Shown here: piece after piece, positions 1 through 9,280 of the stretch | Layout: the number at the start of each line of letters is the position of its first letter | Position numbering within the stretch: the stretch's first letter is position 1 | Source: Prevotella dentasini JCM 15908 | Lineage (GTDB): Bacteria; Bacteroidota; Bacteroidia; Bacteroidales; Bacteroidaceae | Direction: 5' to 3' | Assembly (NCBI RefSeq): GCF_000614065.1 | Contig: NZ_BAKG01000001.1 | Coordinates: forward strand, 1 to 64,000 | Length of the DNA stretch: 64,000 nt | The notes under the pieces: model-generated | Database searches by the model: none | What the model saw: only the letters and a program-made list of their open reading frames with translations | What the model was told of the DNA's origin: nothing | Translations under genes and position numbers: made by a program

Positions 1-30
1 GGAATAAGTAGTGATACTTATTCCTTTTTT
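1..30 (+). terminator. Rho-independent terminator at left edge
   Basis: GGAATAAGTA and TACTTATTCC form a perfect 10-bp stem around GTGA, followed by six T on the plus strand. It would end a plus-strand gene lying outside the window. It may also serve the tRNA gene from the other side, but the bases that would show a T-tract in that direction lie beyond position 1. Confidence 0.75.
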
Positions 31-33
31 CAG

Positions 34-106
34 TCGGGATGAGGCGACTCGAACGCCCGACCCCTACGTCCCGAACGTAGTGCGCTACCAACTGCGCTAC
101 ATCCCG
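34..106 (-). tRNA. tRNA-Pro (anticodon CGG)
   Basis: The minus strand folds into a cloverleaf. The acceptor arms are CGGGATG/CATCCCG with discriminator A, the D arm is GCGC...GCGC, the anticodon stem is CTACG/CGTAG around the loop TTCGGGA (anticodon CGG, proline), and the T arm is GGGCG-TTCGAGT-CGCCT. CCA is not encoded. A TACCTTTG promoter box lies about 30 bp upstream. Confidence 0.93.
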
Positions 107-135
107 ATAGCTTAATGTTACTCATTAAGCGGTTG

Positions 136-143
136 CAAAGGTA
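136..143 (-). promoter_or_regulatory. -7 promoter box for tRNA-Pro
   Basis: TACCTTTG on the minus strand matches the Bacteroidetes -7 consensus TAnnTTTG and ends 29 bp before the tRNA. No clear TTTG -33 box is seen upstream. Confidence 0.6.
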
Positions 144-302
144 CATAAAAATTCGGAATAAGTAGCATTTTATGGTGAATATTTTTCTGTATGGAAAAAT
201 AATGCTTGCTATCCGGCTTGTTAAGACAAACTGCTGCGAAGGCTGATAATGAAGAACCGGCAGCCTGCCTGTGGGCCGGCAGTGTGGCAGAGGGGCTGCC
301 GA

Positions 303-1139
303 CTACTCTAAATCAATGTGCCGCACCTTGATGTCCTCGCGGAGGAAGATGCGTGCATTCTCCTTGAACTTCTCTTCGTTCTCGGTCGTATAATAGCAAG
401 CCGTGCCATTTTTGGTGCAGAGTTTCTCCATTTCAGGATGCCGGCGGAAATAGTTCTGCAGGCTTTCTGCTACATATTCCCCTTGTGGGACAATCTGTAC
501 GCCACGGGGAACATACTTCAGAATCTTCGGCATAAGGATGGGATAGTGGGTACAGCCGAGTATGAGCGTGTCTATATCGGGGTCGAGCCGCAAAATGTGG
601 TCAATGCGTTTCTTTACGAAATAGTCTGCTCCGGGACTGTCAGCCTCATTGTTTTCTATGATGGGTACCCATAGGGGGCAGGCCGTGCCGGTAACTTTCA
701 CGTCGGGCCAGAGCTTCTGTATTTCCATATTATAGCTTTCGCTGCGTACCGTTCCCTCCGTAGCCAGAAGTCCGACGTGGCGGCTATGGGTAAGGTGTCC
801 GATGATTTCGGCAGTGGGACGAATGACTCCGAGCACGCGCCGACGCGAATCGATGCCGGGAAGGTCGTTCTGCTGAATACTGCGGAGAGCTTTTGCCGAG
901 GCCGTATTGCAGCCGAGGATAACCAGCTGGCATCCCATCTCGAAGAGTTTCAGCACTGCCTGACGCGTAAACTGATAGACCACGTCGAACGAGCGCGAGC
1001 CATAGGGTGCACGGGCATTGTCGCCAAGGTAGAGATAGTCGTATTCCGGCAACATCTGTCGGATGCCATGAAGTATTGTCAAACCTCCGTAGCCGGAATC
1101 GAAGACCCCTATAGGGCCTGCTTCTTGTGAGTATTTCAT
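303..1139 (-). CDS. murI: Glutamate racemase
   Basis: This 278-residue protein interconverts L- and D-glutamate in the cytoplasm, supplying D-Glu for peptidoglycan stem peptides. The Asp/Glu racemase signature is complete: GVFDSGYGGL at residues 11-20, the first catalytic cysteine in GCNTASA (C77), and the second in GCTHYP (C196). Length is normal for the family. It closes the minus-strand block porG-like / uppS / bamA / skp, the usual Bacteroidales arrangement of murI behind the skp genes, and it may be read with them or from its own start region. The ATG at 1139 gives the expected N-terminus just before the first conserved motif. Confidence 0.96.
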   Translation of the reverse strand: MKYSQEAGPIGVFDSGYGGLTILHGIRQMLPEYDYLYLGDNARAPYGSRSFDVVYQFTRQAVLKLFEMGCQLVILGCNTASAKALRSIQQNDLPGIDSRRRVLGVIRPTAEIIGHLTHSRHVGLLATEGTVRSESYNMEIQKLWPDVKVTGTACPLWVPIIENNEADSPGADYFVKKRIDHILRLDPDIDTLILGCTHYPILMPKILKYVPRGVQIVPQGEYVAESLQNYFRRHPEMEKLCTKNGTACYYTTENEEKFKENARIFLREDIKVRHIDLE

Positions 1140-1289
1140 ATTTTCCTTGGGCAGTTAAGGGAGTTGAGGAAAAGGCAGCTCTCTGCGAGAGTTAAAGGCT
1201 GAATGGGAAATGTCTTTTATTCTCACCTTTTATAATGTGTAGCTTTCCATGTCAAAAGACGATTGTCCATTAACCGTTGTCGGTTGGAT

Positions 1290-1792
1290 TTAATGGAAAG
1301 ATTCTTTCAGCACATCGGTAATGTCTATACCCTGAGTCGTGTCAACATAGGGCAGGGCATTGTTGTCGGCATTGAGGACGAAGGCGTAACCGTTTTCCTG
1401 TCCTATTTTCCGGACTGCATCGTTGAGTTTCTGTCGTGCTGGCGCATAGGCTTCCTGTTCAGCCTGTTGGAGCAACCGCTTTGTCTCTTCCTTAAAGTCG
1501 ATGTTCTTTTCCATCAGGTCTTGAAGTTCCGCCTGTCGTTTGCGGAGGATAGAAGGGGCGAGAGTGCGCTGCTTGTCGAGGAAGTCTTCGTATTTGGCAT
1601 TGAAGTCATCCTCCGACCGCTTTGTCTCTTCATCGTATTTGGCGCGGAGGTCAGCATATTGCGTGTGGCAATAGCGTAGTCAGGCATTGATTGCAGTACT
1701 TCCATGTAGTGGAAATAGGCAAACCGCAACGACTGGGCGTTGACAAAAACCGGCAGGGCTACGAGAAGGAGGGATAAGAGTATTTTCTTCAT
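1290..1792 (-). CDS. OmpH/Skp-like periplasmic chaperone, frameshifted
   Basis: The first part starts at 1792 with a signal peptide (MKKILLSLLLVALPVFVNAQ) followed by Skp-like sequence. It loses frame near 1663-1675, and the rest continues in another frame to the stop at 1290. The joined product would be about 167 residues with a charged central helix (KYDEETKRSEDDFNAKYEDF) and the C-terminal NADNNALPYVDTTQGIDITD typical of OmpH proteins. The role would be to hold unfolded outer-membrane proteins in the periplasm. It is the third skp-like gene in a row. A one-base loss explains the break. It could be a real pseudogene, but other genes here show the same kind of error. A terminator separates it from the upstream skp. 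Confidence 0.8.
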
Positions 1793-1845
1793 TCTGTAAG
1801 GGTGTTGATAGGGAACGTTGAAGTTGGGTTACTCGTGTGCAGAGA

Positions 1846-1892
1846 ATAAAAAAGAGGTCAGCACAGGAAGATGTTTCATGCGCTGACCTCTT
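1846..1892 (-). terminator. Terminator after the middle skp gene
   Basis: On the minus strand AAGAGGTCAGC pairs with GCTGACCTCTT and is followed by TTTTTTATT. It sits about 70 bp past the stop of the 1962-2465 gene and before the frameshifted skp, so the latter may need its own promoter or depend on read-through. Confidence 0.75.
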
Positions 1893-1961
1893 CTGTCCCG
1901 AACCGCCATATCCGCAACGATATGCAGCAGTTGTGGCTGATTCGGACAAAGGGGAGGGCGT

Positions 1962-2465
1962 TTACTTCATCTTGGCAAGCTGTGCCTTTACGTCGGCAGT
2001 GATGTCCTTGCTGAGCGTATCGTTGATATAGATAGGCTGACCTGCTGCCTTTTCCATGATGTAGACGTAGTTTCCTGCCTTGGCAACGGCTTCGATAGCC
2101 TTGCGAACCTTGTCAAGAACCGGACCGAGCTGCTTCTGCTGCTCCTCGTTGAAAGCCTTCTGGTTGTCCTGTGCGGTCTGCTGAATCTTGGTGTACATAT
2201 CCTGCAAGGCCTTTTCTGTCTCTGCCTGCTTGGTAGCATTCATCGTACTCTTGGTCTTGTCGTACTCTTCAGCCTTGCGCTGCAGTTCTGCCTGCATGTC
2301 GGTGAGCTGCTTTTCATACTCCTTTCCCTTTGCCTCAAGGCTGGTCTGTACAGTTGTAGCCTCGGGAAGAGACTGAAGAAGAGCCTGTGAGTCAAGGTGC
2401 CCGAACTTCTGTGCAAACATGGTCATTGGTGCACAGAGCATCAACATTAAAATAAGTTTTTTCAT
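1962..2465 (-). CDS. OmpH/Skp family periplasmic chaperone
   Basis: A 167-residue protein with a cleavable signal peptide ending at AQ (residues 1-19), then QKFGHLDSQALLQSLPE, the usual start of a Bacteroidetes OmpH domain. The middle is a long charged helix rich in Gln, Glu and Lys (roughly residues 40-110) that would form the tentacle hairpin of a Skp trimer. The C-terminus (NYVYIMEKAAGQPIYINDTL) is the conserved OmpH strand region. It acts in the periplasm on nascent outer-membrane proteins before delivery to BamA, which is encoded just upstream in the same direction. Skp-type function is inferred from family and neighbourhood. Confidence 0.92.
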   Translation of the reverse strand: MKKLILMLMLCAPMTMFAQKFGHLDSQALLQSLPEATTVQTSLEAKGKEYEKQLTDMQAELQRKAEEYDKTKSTMNATKQAETEKALQDMYTKIQQTAQDNQKAFNEEQQKQLGPVLDKVRKAIEAVAKAGNYVYIMEKAAGQPIYINDTLSKDITADVKAQLAKMK

Positions 2466-2596
2466 TTTGTTTTGTTATTTTTGATTGTTTGTTATTTTGT
2501 TTATCTGCTGTCCATGAGCGTTCTGTGCTTTATGGAAATGTCGCAAAGAACAAGACAGGTATCCACAATTGTGAATTATGAATGTTGAGTGACTGA

Positions 2597-3151
2597 TTAC
2601 TGGTTGGCATAGCCGAGCTTTTGCAGTACCTCGTTGCTGATATCAATCTTCGGTGAACCGTAGATGATGCCGGCAGACTCGCTTGAACGGTCAACGACCA
2701 GACTATAGCCGCGCTGTTCGGATATGTCTTTTACGGCATTGTAAATCTCGTCCTGTATCGGTGAGATGAGGCTTTGGCGTTTCTTGAACAGCTCGCCTTC
2801 CGGACCGAAGTATTTCCGCTTGAGGTCAGATGCTTCCTTTTCTTTTGTCATGATGGCTTCCTGCTTCTTCTTTTTCTGCTCCTGAGAGAGGAAAACCACC
2901 TCGTTCTGATAGTTCTTGTACATCGTTCCTGCCTCCGTATTGAGGGCTTCGACCTCTGCCTGCCACTTTTTGCTCACCTGATTGAGCTGTTCGTTGGCCC
3001 TCTCGTAGGCAGGTACGTTGCTCAGAACATACTCCATGTCGATAAGGGCAAACTTCTGCGCAGATGCGGTTAAGGGCAAAAGGATAAAAAGACAAAGGGG
3101 CAAGACACTCCTCAATGCCCTATTGCGTATAGCTTTCTTGTTTCTTTCCAT
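2597..3151 (-). CDS. OmpH/Skp family periplasmic chaperone
   Basis: A 184-residue member of the OmpH family placed directly after bamA. The signal peptide runs to about residue 31 (ending TASAQ) and is preceded by a positively charged start (MERNKKAIRNRALR). The mature protein opens with KFALIDMEYVLSNVPAYE, then a long coiled-coil-like helix (residues about 50-120, with NEVVFLSQEQKKKKQEA), and ends with YSLVVDRSSESAGIIYGSPK. Expected role: a periplasmic chaperone handing outer-membrane proteins to the Bam machine. Its paralogue follows 131 bp downstream. Confidence 0.93.
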   Translation of the reverse strand: MERNKKAIRNRALRSVLPLCLFILLPLTASAQKFALIDMEYVLSNVPAYERANEQLNQVSKKWQAEVEALNTEAGTMYKNYQNEVVFLSQEQKKKKQEAIMTKEKEASDLKRKYFGPEGELFKKRQSLISPIQDEIYNAVKDISEQRGYSLVVDRSSESAGIIYGSPKIDISNEVLQKLGYANQ

Positions 3152-3295
3152 ATCTGTTGGTTTTATTATTGTCTAATCAGAGGGAGAAGATTATTGATTC
3201 CTTTTCCTGCATTTCAGGCTTTACACCTTGTTGCTGTCATAGGAGCAATGCAGGGGAGAGCGTTTCATCTCTTTACCCTTTCCTCTGTTCTCTTG

Positions 3296-5925
3296 TTAAA
3301 ATTCCTGTCCGAGTATGAAGTGTAACTGGCTTCCGCCCTTTTCCCATCCGTTCGTTCCGAGTACCTTATCAAATCCGTAGGCCCAGTCAATACCCATCAT
3401 GCCGACCATCGGGAGGAAGATGCGGACACCGATACCTGCTGAACGCTTCATGTCGAAGGGGTTGAATTTCTTTGTTTCGCTCCAAGCATTACCGGCCTCA
3501 ATGAATCCGAGACCATAGATGGTCGTGTTGCCCAACAGGAACGGGTAACGGAGTTCGAGCGTAAATCGGTCGTAGGCGTAGCCTTCCTGTCCCCGGGGCG
3601 TAAGCGAGCCGTTCTCATACCCCCGCAATCCGATTGTCTCTTCGGCATATCCGGTGGAGTAGCCGCTCATTCCGTCGCCACCCATGTAGTATGTTTCAAA
3701 CGGACTCTTCTTGTATTTATTGTAGCTGCCGAGCAATCCGAGTTCCACACGGGTCATCAGGACAAAGCATTTCTGTCCGCTTGACAATGCGGTAAAGGTA
3801 CGCGCCTTGAACTTCCACTTGTGATATTCGACCCAGCGATACTTCTCCTGCTGTTCCTGAGAGTAGGTTGGCGAGTTGACGTCGTTGGCCAAATTGCGAT
3901 AGTCCTTGTTGTCAAACTTCGACCAAGGCGGTGTGATGGCCAGCGAAGCCGAGAATTCGGAACCGCGGCGTGGGAACAGCTGATTATCTGTAGACGAGCG
4001 GTTGATGGATACGTTCAGGTTGAGGTTATTGGCAGAGCCGCTCGTCATGATGAAATAACGCCAGTTCTTCAGCATATAACGCTGATAGGCCAACTGAACC
4101 GACAGCGTAAAATAATCGTCAGGCCAGCTCAGACGCTTTCCCCAACCCAGATAGACTCCGAGCAGTTTTATATACTTGTTGGGATCCGAAAAGTTCTCGT
4201 AGTTGTTGTAGTTATAATTGCCGTATCCATAGCGGTAGTTGTAGTAGTTGTTCAAATATCCGCTGTTGTAGTAGTTGGTAGATACGTCGGTCTGCTTGGA
4301 GTAGTTGAGGCCGAAGGTGAACTGTATCGGACGCTTGCCTCCCAACCAGTTGGTGGAATACTGGGCGTTGTAGCTCTGATAGTATCGCCCGTTGGTCTGT
4401 GCACCGAGCGAGAGCGTCTCGCCATCACCTATGGGCAGCAGTCCGCGGTGTTCCTTGTTGCGACGGAAAAGGTTGGTTACAGAGAAGTTGGTGAACTTCA
4501 GTCCAACACGGCCAATGACGCCAGTCTGTCCCCATCCCAGCGAGAACTCTATCTGGTCGTTGTTCTTCTGCTTCAGATTCCAGTCTATATCAACCGTTCC
4601 GTCCTCGTATCTCGGATGCACTTCGGGCGAGCAGTTCTCGGGGTCGAAGTGCCCCATGGATGCCAGTTCGCGGGTAGAACGCTGCAAAGCCTCCTTGGAG
4701 AAGAGGTCGCCCGGCTTGGTACGGAGTTCCCGGCGCACTACATTTTCATAGATACGGTCGTTGCCGTTTATCTTCACGTGATTGATGCGGGCCTGCTGTC
4801 CCTCGTAGATACGCATTTCGAGGTCAATGGAGTCGCCGACAATGTTCACCTCTGTCGGCTGAAGGTTGTAAAAGATATACCATTGTTCCAATAGGCATTT
4901 CCGACAGCGTCTTCGTCTTCGGTCAGACGCTTGCTCATGTACCTCTGATTATACACGTCTCCTTTCTTCATGTTGAGCAGAAGGGAGAGGTAGTTGGTGT
5001 TGTAAACCGTGTTGCCCACCCACGTGATGTTGCGGATGTAATACTTCTTGCCTTCGTCCAGCTTGACATAGATATTCACGTGCTTGTCGTCCACATTCCA
5101 GACACTGTCCTTCAGAATGACGGCATCGCGGAAACCATGTTCATTGTATTTGTCTATGAGCTTCTTTTTGTCCTCTGTCCAGCGTTCGGGAGTGAACTTC
5201 TTAGACTTCAGAAAAGTCGCCAGCTTTCCGGCTTCGTGGGTTTTGGAAAGTGCACCCTTGGTAAAGAGTCCGCCCTTGATTTTCTTGTCAGACAACTGCT
5301 CGTTGCCCTCCAGTATAATCTGTCGGACTTTCATCTTCTGCTTCTTGTCTACCTCTACATCGAGAATGACCTGATTCTTGTTGGCAACGTCGTCGCGCTG
5401 GCGGATGTTTATTTCTGCGTTCTTGTATCCCTTGTCCTCGAAATATCTCTTTGCCAAGGTCTGCGCACGTGCTATCATGTTCGGGGTAATCTGTCCGCCC
5501 TTGAGCAATCCGAGCTTCTTCTCCATGTCTTCGGTCTCCGATTTTTTCAGTCCGATGTAGTTGATGGTAGACACACGCGGACGGGTGCGCAGCTTTATCT
5601 TCAGGTAAGCGTCGTTGCCGACGATTGAGTCCACCGATATGGAAACATCGGAGAATAGTCCGTGCTTCCAGTACCGCTTCACAGCATCGGTGATGGCAGT
5701 GCCGGGAATCTCTATTTCCTGTCCGACGGACAATCCGGAAATGCCCGTCAGGATATAGTCCTCGTAGCCTTCGACCCCCGATGTGGTCAGTCCGGCCAGC
5801 CTATACACTCCGGGAGTTCCGGCATAGGAGATGGTAGGGTTGACGATAGTCTCCTGTGCAATCATCTGCTGTCCTATTCCGAAGAAGGCGGTCAGGAGAA
5901 GCAGAACCTTGTTTATCTTACTCAT
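3296..5925 (-). CDS. bamA: Outer membrane assembly factor BamA, frameshifted
   Basis: BamA inserts beta-barrel proteins into the outer membrane. The 5' part (5925 to about 4880) has a signal peptide and POTRA repeats, e.g. YWKHGLFSDVSISVD, RYFEDKGYKNAEINIRQ and NEHGFRDAVILKDSVW. The 3' part completes the last POTRA and forms the C-terminal barrel with the lid-loop motif LRGYENGS and a final aromatic residue (HFILGQEF). The frames meet at WNNG/YIFYNLQP near 4880, where one base has been lost after GG. The joined protein is about 877 residues, normal for the family. The gene is essential elsewhere, so a sequence error is the likeliest cause. One barrel loop is unusually rich in Tyr and Asn (about 4175-4290). 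Confidence 0.93.
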
Positions 5926-5937
5926 GTATAGCGTATC

Positions 5938-6678
5938 TTATTTATTTTCGTTTTCAACTTGGGTCTCCGTCTTTCCGAAACGTCGTTGCCGGCTTTGGAA
6001 ACTGACAATGGCCTGTTGCAGGTCGTTCTCTCTGAAGTCAGGCCAATAGGTATCGCAGAAATAGAGTTCGGAGTAGGCAAGCTGCCAGAGCAGATAGTTG
6101 GAGATGCGAAGCTCTCCCCCTGTGCGGATAAGCAGGTCGGGGTCGGGCATGAAGTTGGTGTTCATGTTCTCCGAAAGCGTCTCCTCCGTAATGTCGTCAA
6201 GCGTCAGTATCTTGTCCTGTAGCTGCTTTGCTATGCGCCGGGTGGCTTCTGTTATCTCCCACCGTGCCGAGTAACTGAGGGCAATCACCATTGTCATGGT
6301 TGTGTTCTTGGCGGTATGCTCCATCGTCTCCTGCAATTTTTTCTGAACAGCCTCGGGTAGTCGGCCAATATCTCCGATGACACGGAACCGCACGTCGTTC
6401 TTCATGAAGATTTCGTCTTCGAGCGATGTGAGTACGAGTCCCATCAGAGCGGCCACCTCGTCGGACGGTCTGTTCCAATTTTCGGTGGAGAAAGTGTAGA
6501 GCGTCAGGTACTTTACTCCGAGCCGTGTACACTCCGAGGTGATGCGGCGCACGGTCTCTACGCCTGCCTGATGGCCGTAGGAGCGTGGCTTGTTGCGCTC
6601 TGTCGCCCAACGTCCGTTGCCGTCCATGATGATGGCAATATGCTGTGGTACGCGCTTTATGTCTATTTCTTCTGCCAT
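5938..6678 (-). CDS. uppS: Undecaprenyl (isoprenyl) diphosphate synthase
   Basis: A 246-residue cis-prenyltransferase that extends farnesyl diphosphate with isopentenyl diphosphate to the C55 carrier used in peptidoglycan and O-antigen export. Visible motifs: [13 protein letters not shown] near residues 13-25 (the Asp binds Mg-diphosphate), [25 protein letters not shown], and near the end [15 protein letters not shown] followed by [11 protein letters not shown]. The stop is 12 bp before the bamA start, so the two genes are probably co-transcribed. The porG-like gene lies just upstream. All diagnostic regions are intact. Confidence 0.97.
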   Translation of the reverse strand: MAEEIDIKRVPQHIAIIMDGNGRWATERNKPRSYGHQAGVETVRRITSECTRLGVKYLTLYTFSTENWNRPSDEVAALMGLVLTSLEDEIFMKNDVRFRVIGDIGRLPEAVQKKLQETMEHTAKNTTMTMVIALSYSARWEITEATRRIAKQLQDKILTLDDITEETLSENMNTNFMPDPDLLIRTGGELRISNYLLWQLAYSELYFCDTYWPDFRENDLQQAIVSFQSRQRRFGKTETQVENENK

Positions 6679-6740
6679 ATTCTGTTGCGAAGATTATATG
6701 TTCTTGTTCTGTTGCGAAGTTGTTTTCTTCCGTACCGCTC

Positions 6741-7436
6741 CTATTCGTCTTCGTTGTGGCAGGTACGGCACTTGGCACTGAAGCTATAGGTGAGGGTCAG
6801 CTGAAGAGTCGAATAGCAGTCGGTATTCTTGAAAAGTCCGCTACTCTCAATGCCGTATGGGTCCTTTTGCCCGTCAAGTTCATCACTGAGACAGAAGTGC
6901 ATGGCCCATTCCAGACCGACATTGACGCGCTTTCCTGCCTTGTATTTCACTCCGATGCCTATCGGGACGTTGGCCGAGAAAGCCGACTTCTTGCTTCCTC
7001 CTTCTGTCTTGACGTAGGTGGCACCCAGTCCCAGCGACACGTAAGGCGACAGGCGTTGTGCCCCCCGATAGTCGCGTCCTGTGCCATAAGGCAGAAAATT
7101 GTATTCGTAGGCAAGCCCAATGTCCACGAGCGAATTATTGAACTCATAGGGCTGACTGGCAAATTTCGGGTAATAGGTCTTCTCATCGGCAGATTTTCCT
7201 TTCATCTTGCCGAACGAAGCGTTCATCCTCATGCCCATATAGGGGTTGAAGTTGTAGCGGACCAATACGGTTCCCATCGGCTGCAAATCTTTCGTCAGCG
7301 AACCGTTGAAGTCGCCGAGATAGTCCATCATGCCGATGCCTGCGCCAATTTCCATACGGTATTCAGGCTCATCCTGTGCGCGAACGGGCAGGACAGCCAT
7401 GACGAACATCATATAGAAAAGTAATCGTTTTGCCAT
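6741..7436 (-). CDS. PorG-like outer membrane beta-barrel protein
   Basis: The start chosen is the ATG at 7436, which gives a good signal peptide (MAKRLLFYMMFVMAVLPVRAQ). An in-frame start further upstream would bury it. The mature part alternates short amphipathic strands with Gly and aromatic residues (MEIGAGIGMMDYLGDFNGSL; VSLGLGATYVKTEGG), as in an 8-strand barrel. A protein of this type precedes uppS-bamA-skp in many Bacteroidales; in Porphyromonas gingivalis the equivalent gene, PorG, is an outer-membrane component of the type IX secretion apparatus. The family call rests on position and general sequence character. A direct T9SS role here is inferred. Confidence 0.75.
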   Translation of the reverse strand: MAKRLLFYMMFVMAVLPVRAQDEPEYRMEIGAGIGMMDYLGDFNGSLTKDLQPMGTVLVRYNFNPYMGMRMNASFGKMKGKSADEKTYYPKFASQPYEFNNSLVDIGLAYEYNFLPYGTGRDYRGAQRLSPYVSLGLGATYVKTEGGSKKSAFSANVPIGIGVKYKAGKRVNVGLEWAMHFCLSDELDGQKDPYGIESSGLFKNTDCYSTLQLTLTYSFSAKCRTCHNEDE

Positions 7437-7549
7437 TGATGGGTGTTGAATGATGATTATTGGTTGGCGAAGAACAGCCCTTTTGTCAGTGGGCAATACC
7501 TTAATTATATATAGTGAGTGAAAATCTTATGATTTCAGTGTGCCGGAAT

Positions 7550-8927
7550 TTAGCCTCCTATTTCCTTCAGCGGCATGTCCCATCCCATCCGGTTGAGCCG
7601 TCCGCGCCACAGCTGGGTGCCGCTGAGCAGCCAGATGAAGTTCTGACGGTCTACGGTTGCCGAGAAGTTGGCGCTACGCCGAGTCCCGAAGGATAGGTAT
7701 AGTGCTTTCTGCTCTTCCACGTGATGCCACCGTCTGCACTTATGAGCGGAGTGGTAAAGGTGCCTGCTGCCTGTCCCATAGCGATAACGCTGCCATCGTA
7801 GTTGAGGAGCGACAGGGAGGTCAGTGCCGGGAGTCCGTATGCTTGCGAGGTGGCTGCATCGACGAGTGTCCACGGATAGGAGGCCGAAGCGTTGGAGGTG
7901 TCGACAAGTTTTGTCCATACGACGGCGTTGCTCTGTGCTGCCGTAGTGCCTACGAGCATGATGCGTTCCATCTCCCTGTTGGTGGTGAGAGACTGGCAGG
8001 AATAGCCGAAGTTGTCGGTCGGCAGCAAGGACGTTGCGTCATCAATGGTTTCACTGTTCACGTGATGCCTTGGTCTTCCGACATCAGCAGCCCGCCATCG
8101 TTGGAGATGGCAAAGAGTTTTGTCTTTCCGCCTGCCACCAACTGGCGGATACGGCTGTCTGTGCCCATTGGCTTCCAGTTGATGCCGTCGATGGTGCGAT
8201 TTACCGTGCCCTCATCGGCGAGATAGATGTAGTCTCCTGCTACGATGCCGCTCTTGTAGGCCTCTGCACCAAAGCTGGCAGGCGATGCCACCCATGCCGA
8301 TGGGTTGTTTTCGGAGGTTGCGTAGACTATGGTCTTGCCGTCCTTCTGCCCCAGCAGATAGATATTTCCCCCGAAGGCAAGCATGCGCGAGGCAGTCAGC
8401 TGCCCTAATTCAGTGTTCTCTACGGGGGCAAGCCAGTTGAAGACGTCGGCTTTCTGCTTGTGTATGTTTACCGAAACCGTATAGGTGCGGTAGCTGGACC
8501 CGTCGTTGGAATAGACGCGCAGAGTGCGTGGCTGCGACAGGTCTACCGAGTCGTTCGAGGAGTAATATTTCAGCGAGTCGCTTGTCTGCGACTTCCACAA
8601 AATGGTTCCTGAATTGTGTGCGGTCATGGATACCAAGACCCTGTTTACCTTTGTGCCGTATGGCAGGGAGTCGGTGTTGTATATGAGTCCCTTTGTCTGG
8701 TCTATACTGAAATAAAACTTGTTTCCCTTTATATTTGCAATATAGGAGCTGTCCGCTCCGCTCTTCGATACCGTGTCGCGCACCTGCTTCAGCGTGGCTA
8801 TGGAAAAGGAAGTTATGGCAGTATCGCTGTACGTAACGCCCTTGTCGTTGTCCTCGTCTTTCAGGCAGGAGGTCATCATCAGTGCAGCTGCTATGATTGC
8901 TGCAAGGAAGGATATTTTATTTCTCAT
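7550..8927 (-). CDS. Bacteroidetes surface lipoprotein (DUF6242-like), two frameshifts
   Basis: The ATG at 8927 gives an SPII signal (MRNKISFLAAIIAAALMMTSC, lipid cysteine in MTSC). The mature part starts with acidic KDEDNDKG, then beta-rich sequence with repeated GG-I-Y-LLG and SxDGG-TW patterns reminiscent of beta-propeller blades (WNSETIDDATSLLP, LISADGGITWKSR). The frame breaks near 8058, where ITWNSETID is restored if one G is added, and again near 7675. The last part ends at 7550 (FIWLLSGTQLWRGRLNRMGW). The joined product is about 459 residues. I believe it belongs to the DUF6242 group but cannot confirm that. Function unknown, probably at the cell surface. Confidence 0.7.
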
Positions 8928-8954
8928 CAGATGCTGATATATGATTTTTAGCTG

Positions 8955-8962
8955 CAAATTTA
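8955..8962 (-). promoter_or_regulatory. -7 promoter box for the DUF6242-like lipoprotein
   Basis: TAAATTTG on the minus strand fits TAnnTTTG and lies 27 bp upstream of the chosen ATG at 8927, giving a short 5' leader. Confidence 0.6.
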
Positions 8963-9280
8963 CTTAGAAATCTTCAGAAACAGGGGCTTTGACACCATTA
9001 ATTATGTAAAATATCGAATTCGTCTCCTTTTTTTAAGTTTGTTTAGGCTACAAGATGAATTTTTGAAAATCCCCGTCCCTGTTTGTCGGAACGGGGCATG
9101 CCTGTCTCTGCCTGAGTCAGTTCATGGGAAAGGTGGCAGGGGAAGTCATTTCGTACCGCCATTTCCGGTCAGCGTACTCCGTTAGGCAGGGAGGTCGGAA
9201 CAGAAGTTATGGACAAGGAATTCAGGCAGTTTTTCTCCATGCTTCCCCTTGCGTCAGGGGCATAGGAAAGCATGGCCGGC
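8963..9280. other. Intergenic stretch, no gene seen
   Basis: About 320 bp between the lipoprotein promoter and the mutS stop codon. It holds no convincing ORF, no array unit and no clear terminator with a T-tract. Confidence 0.5.
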
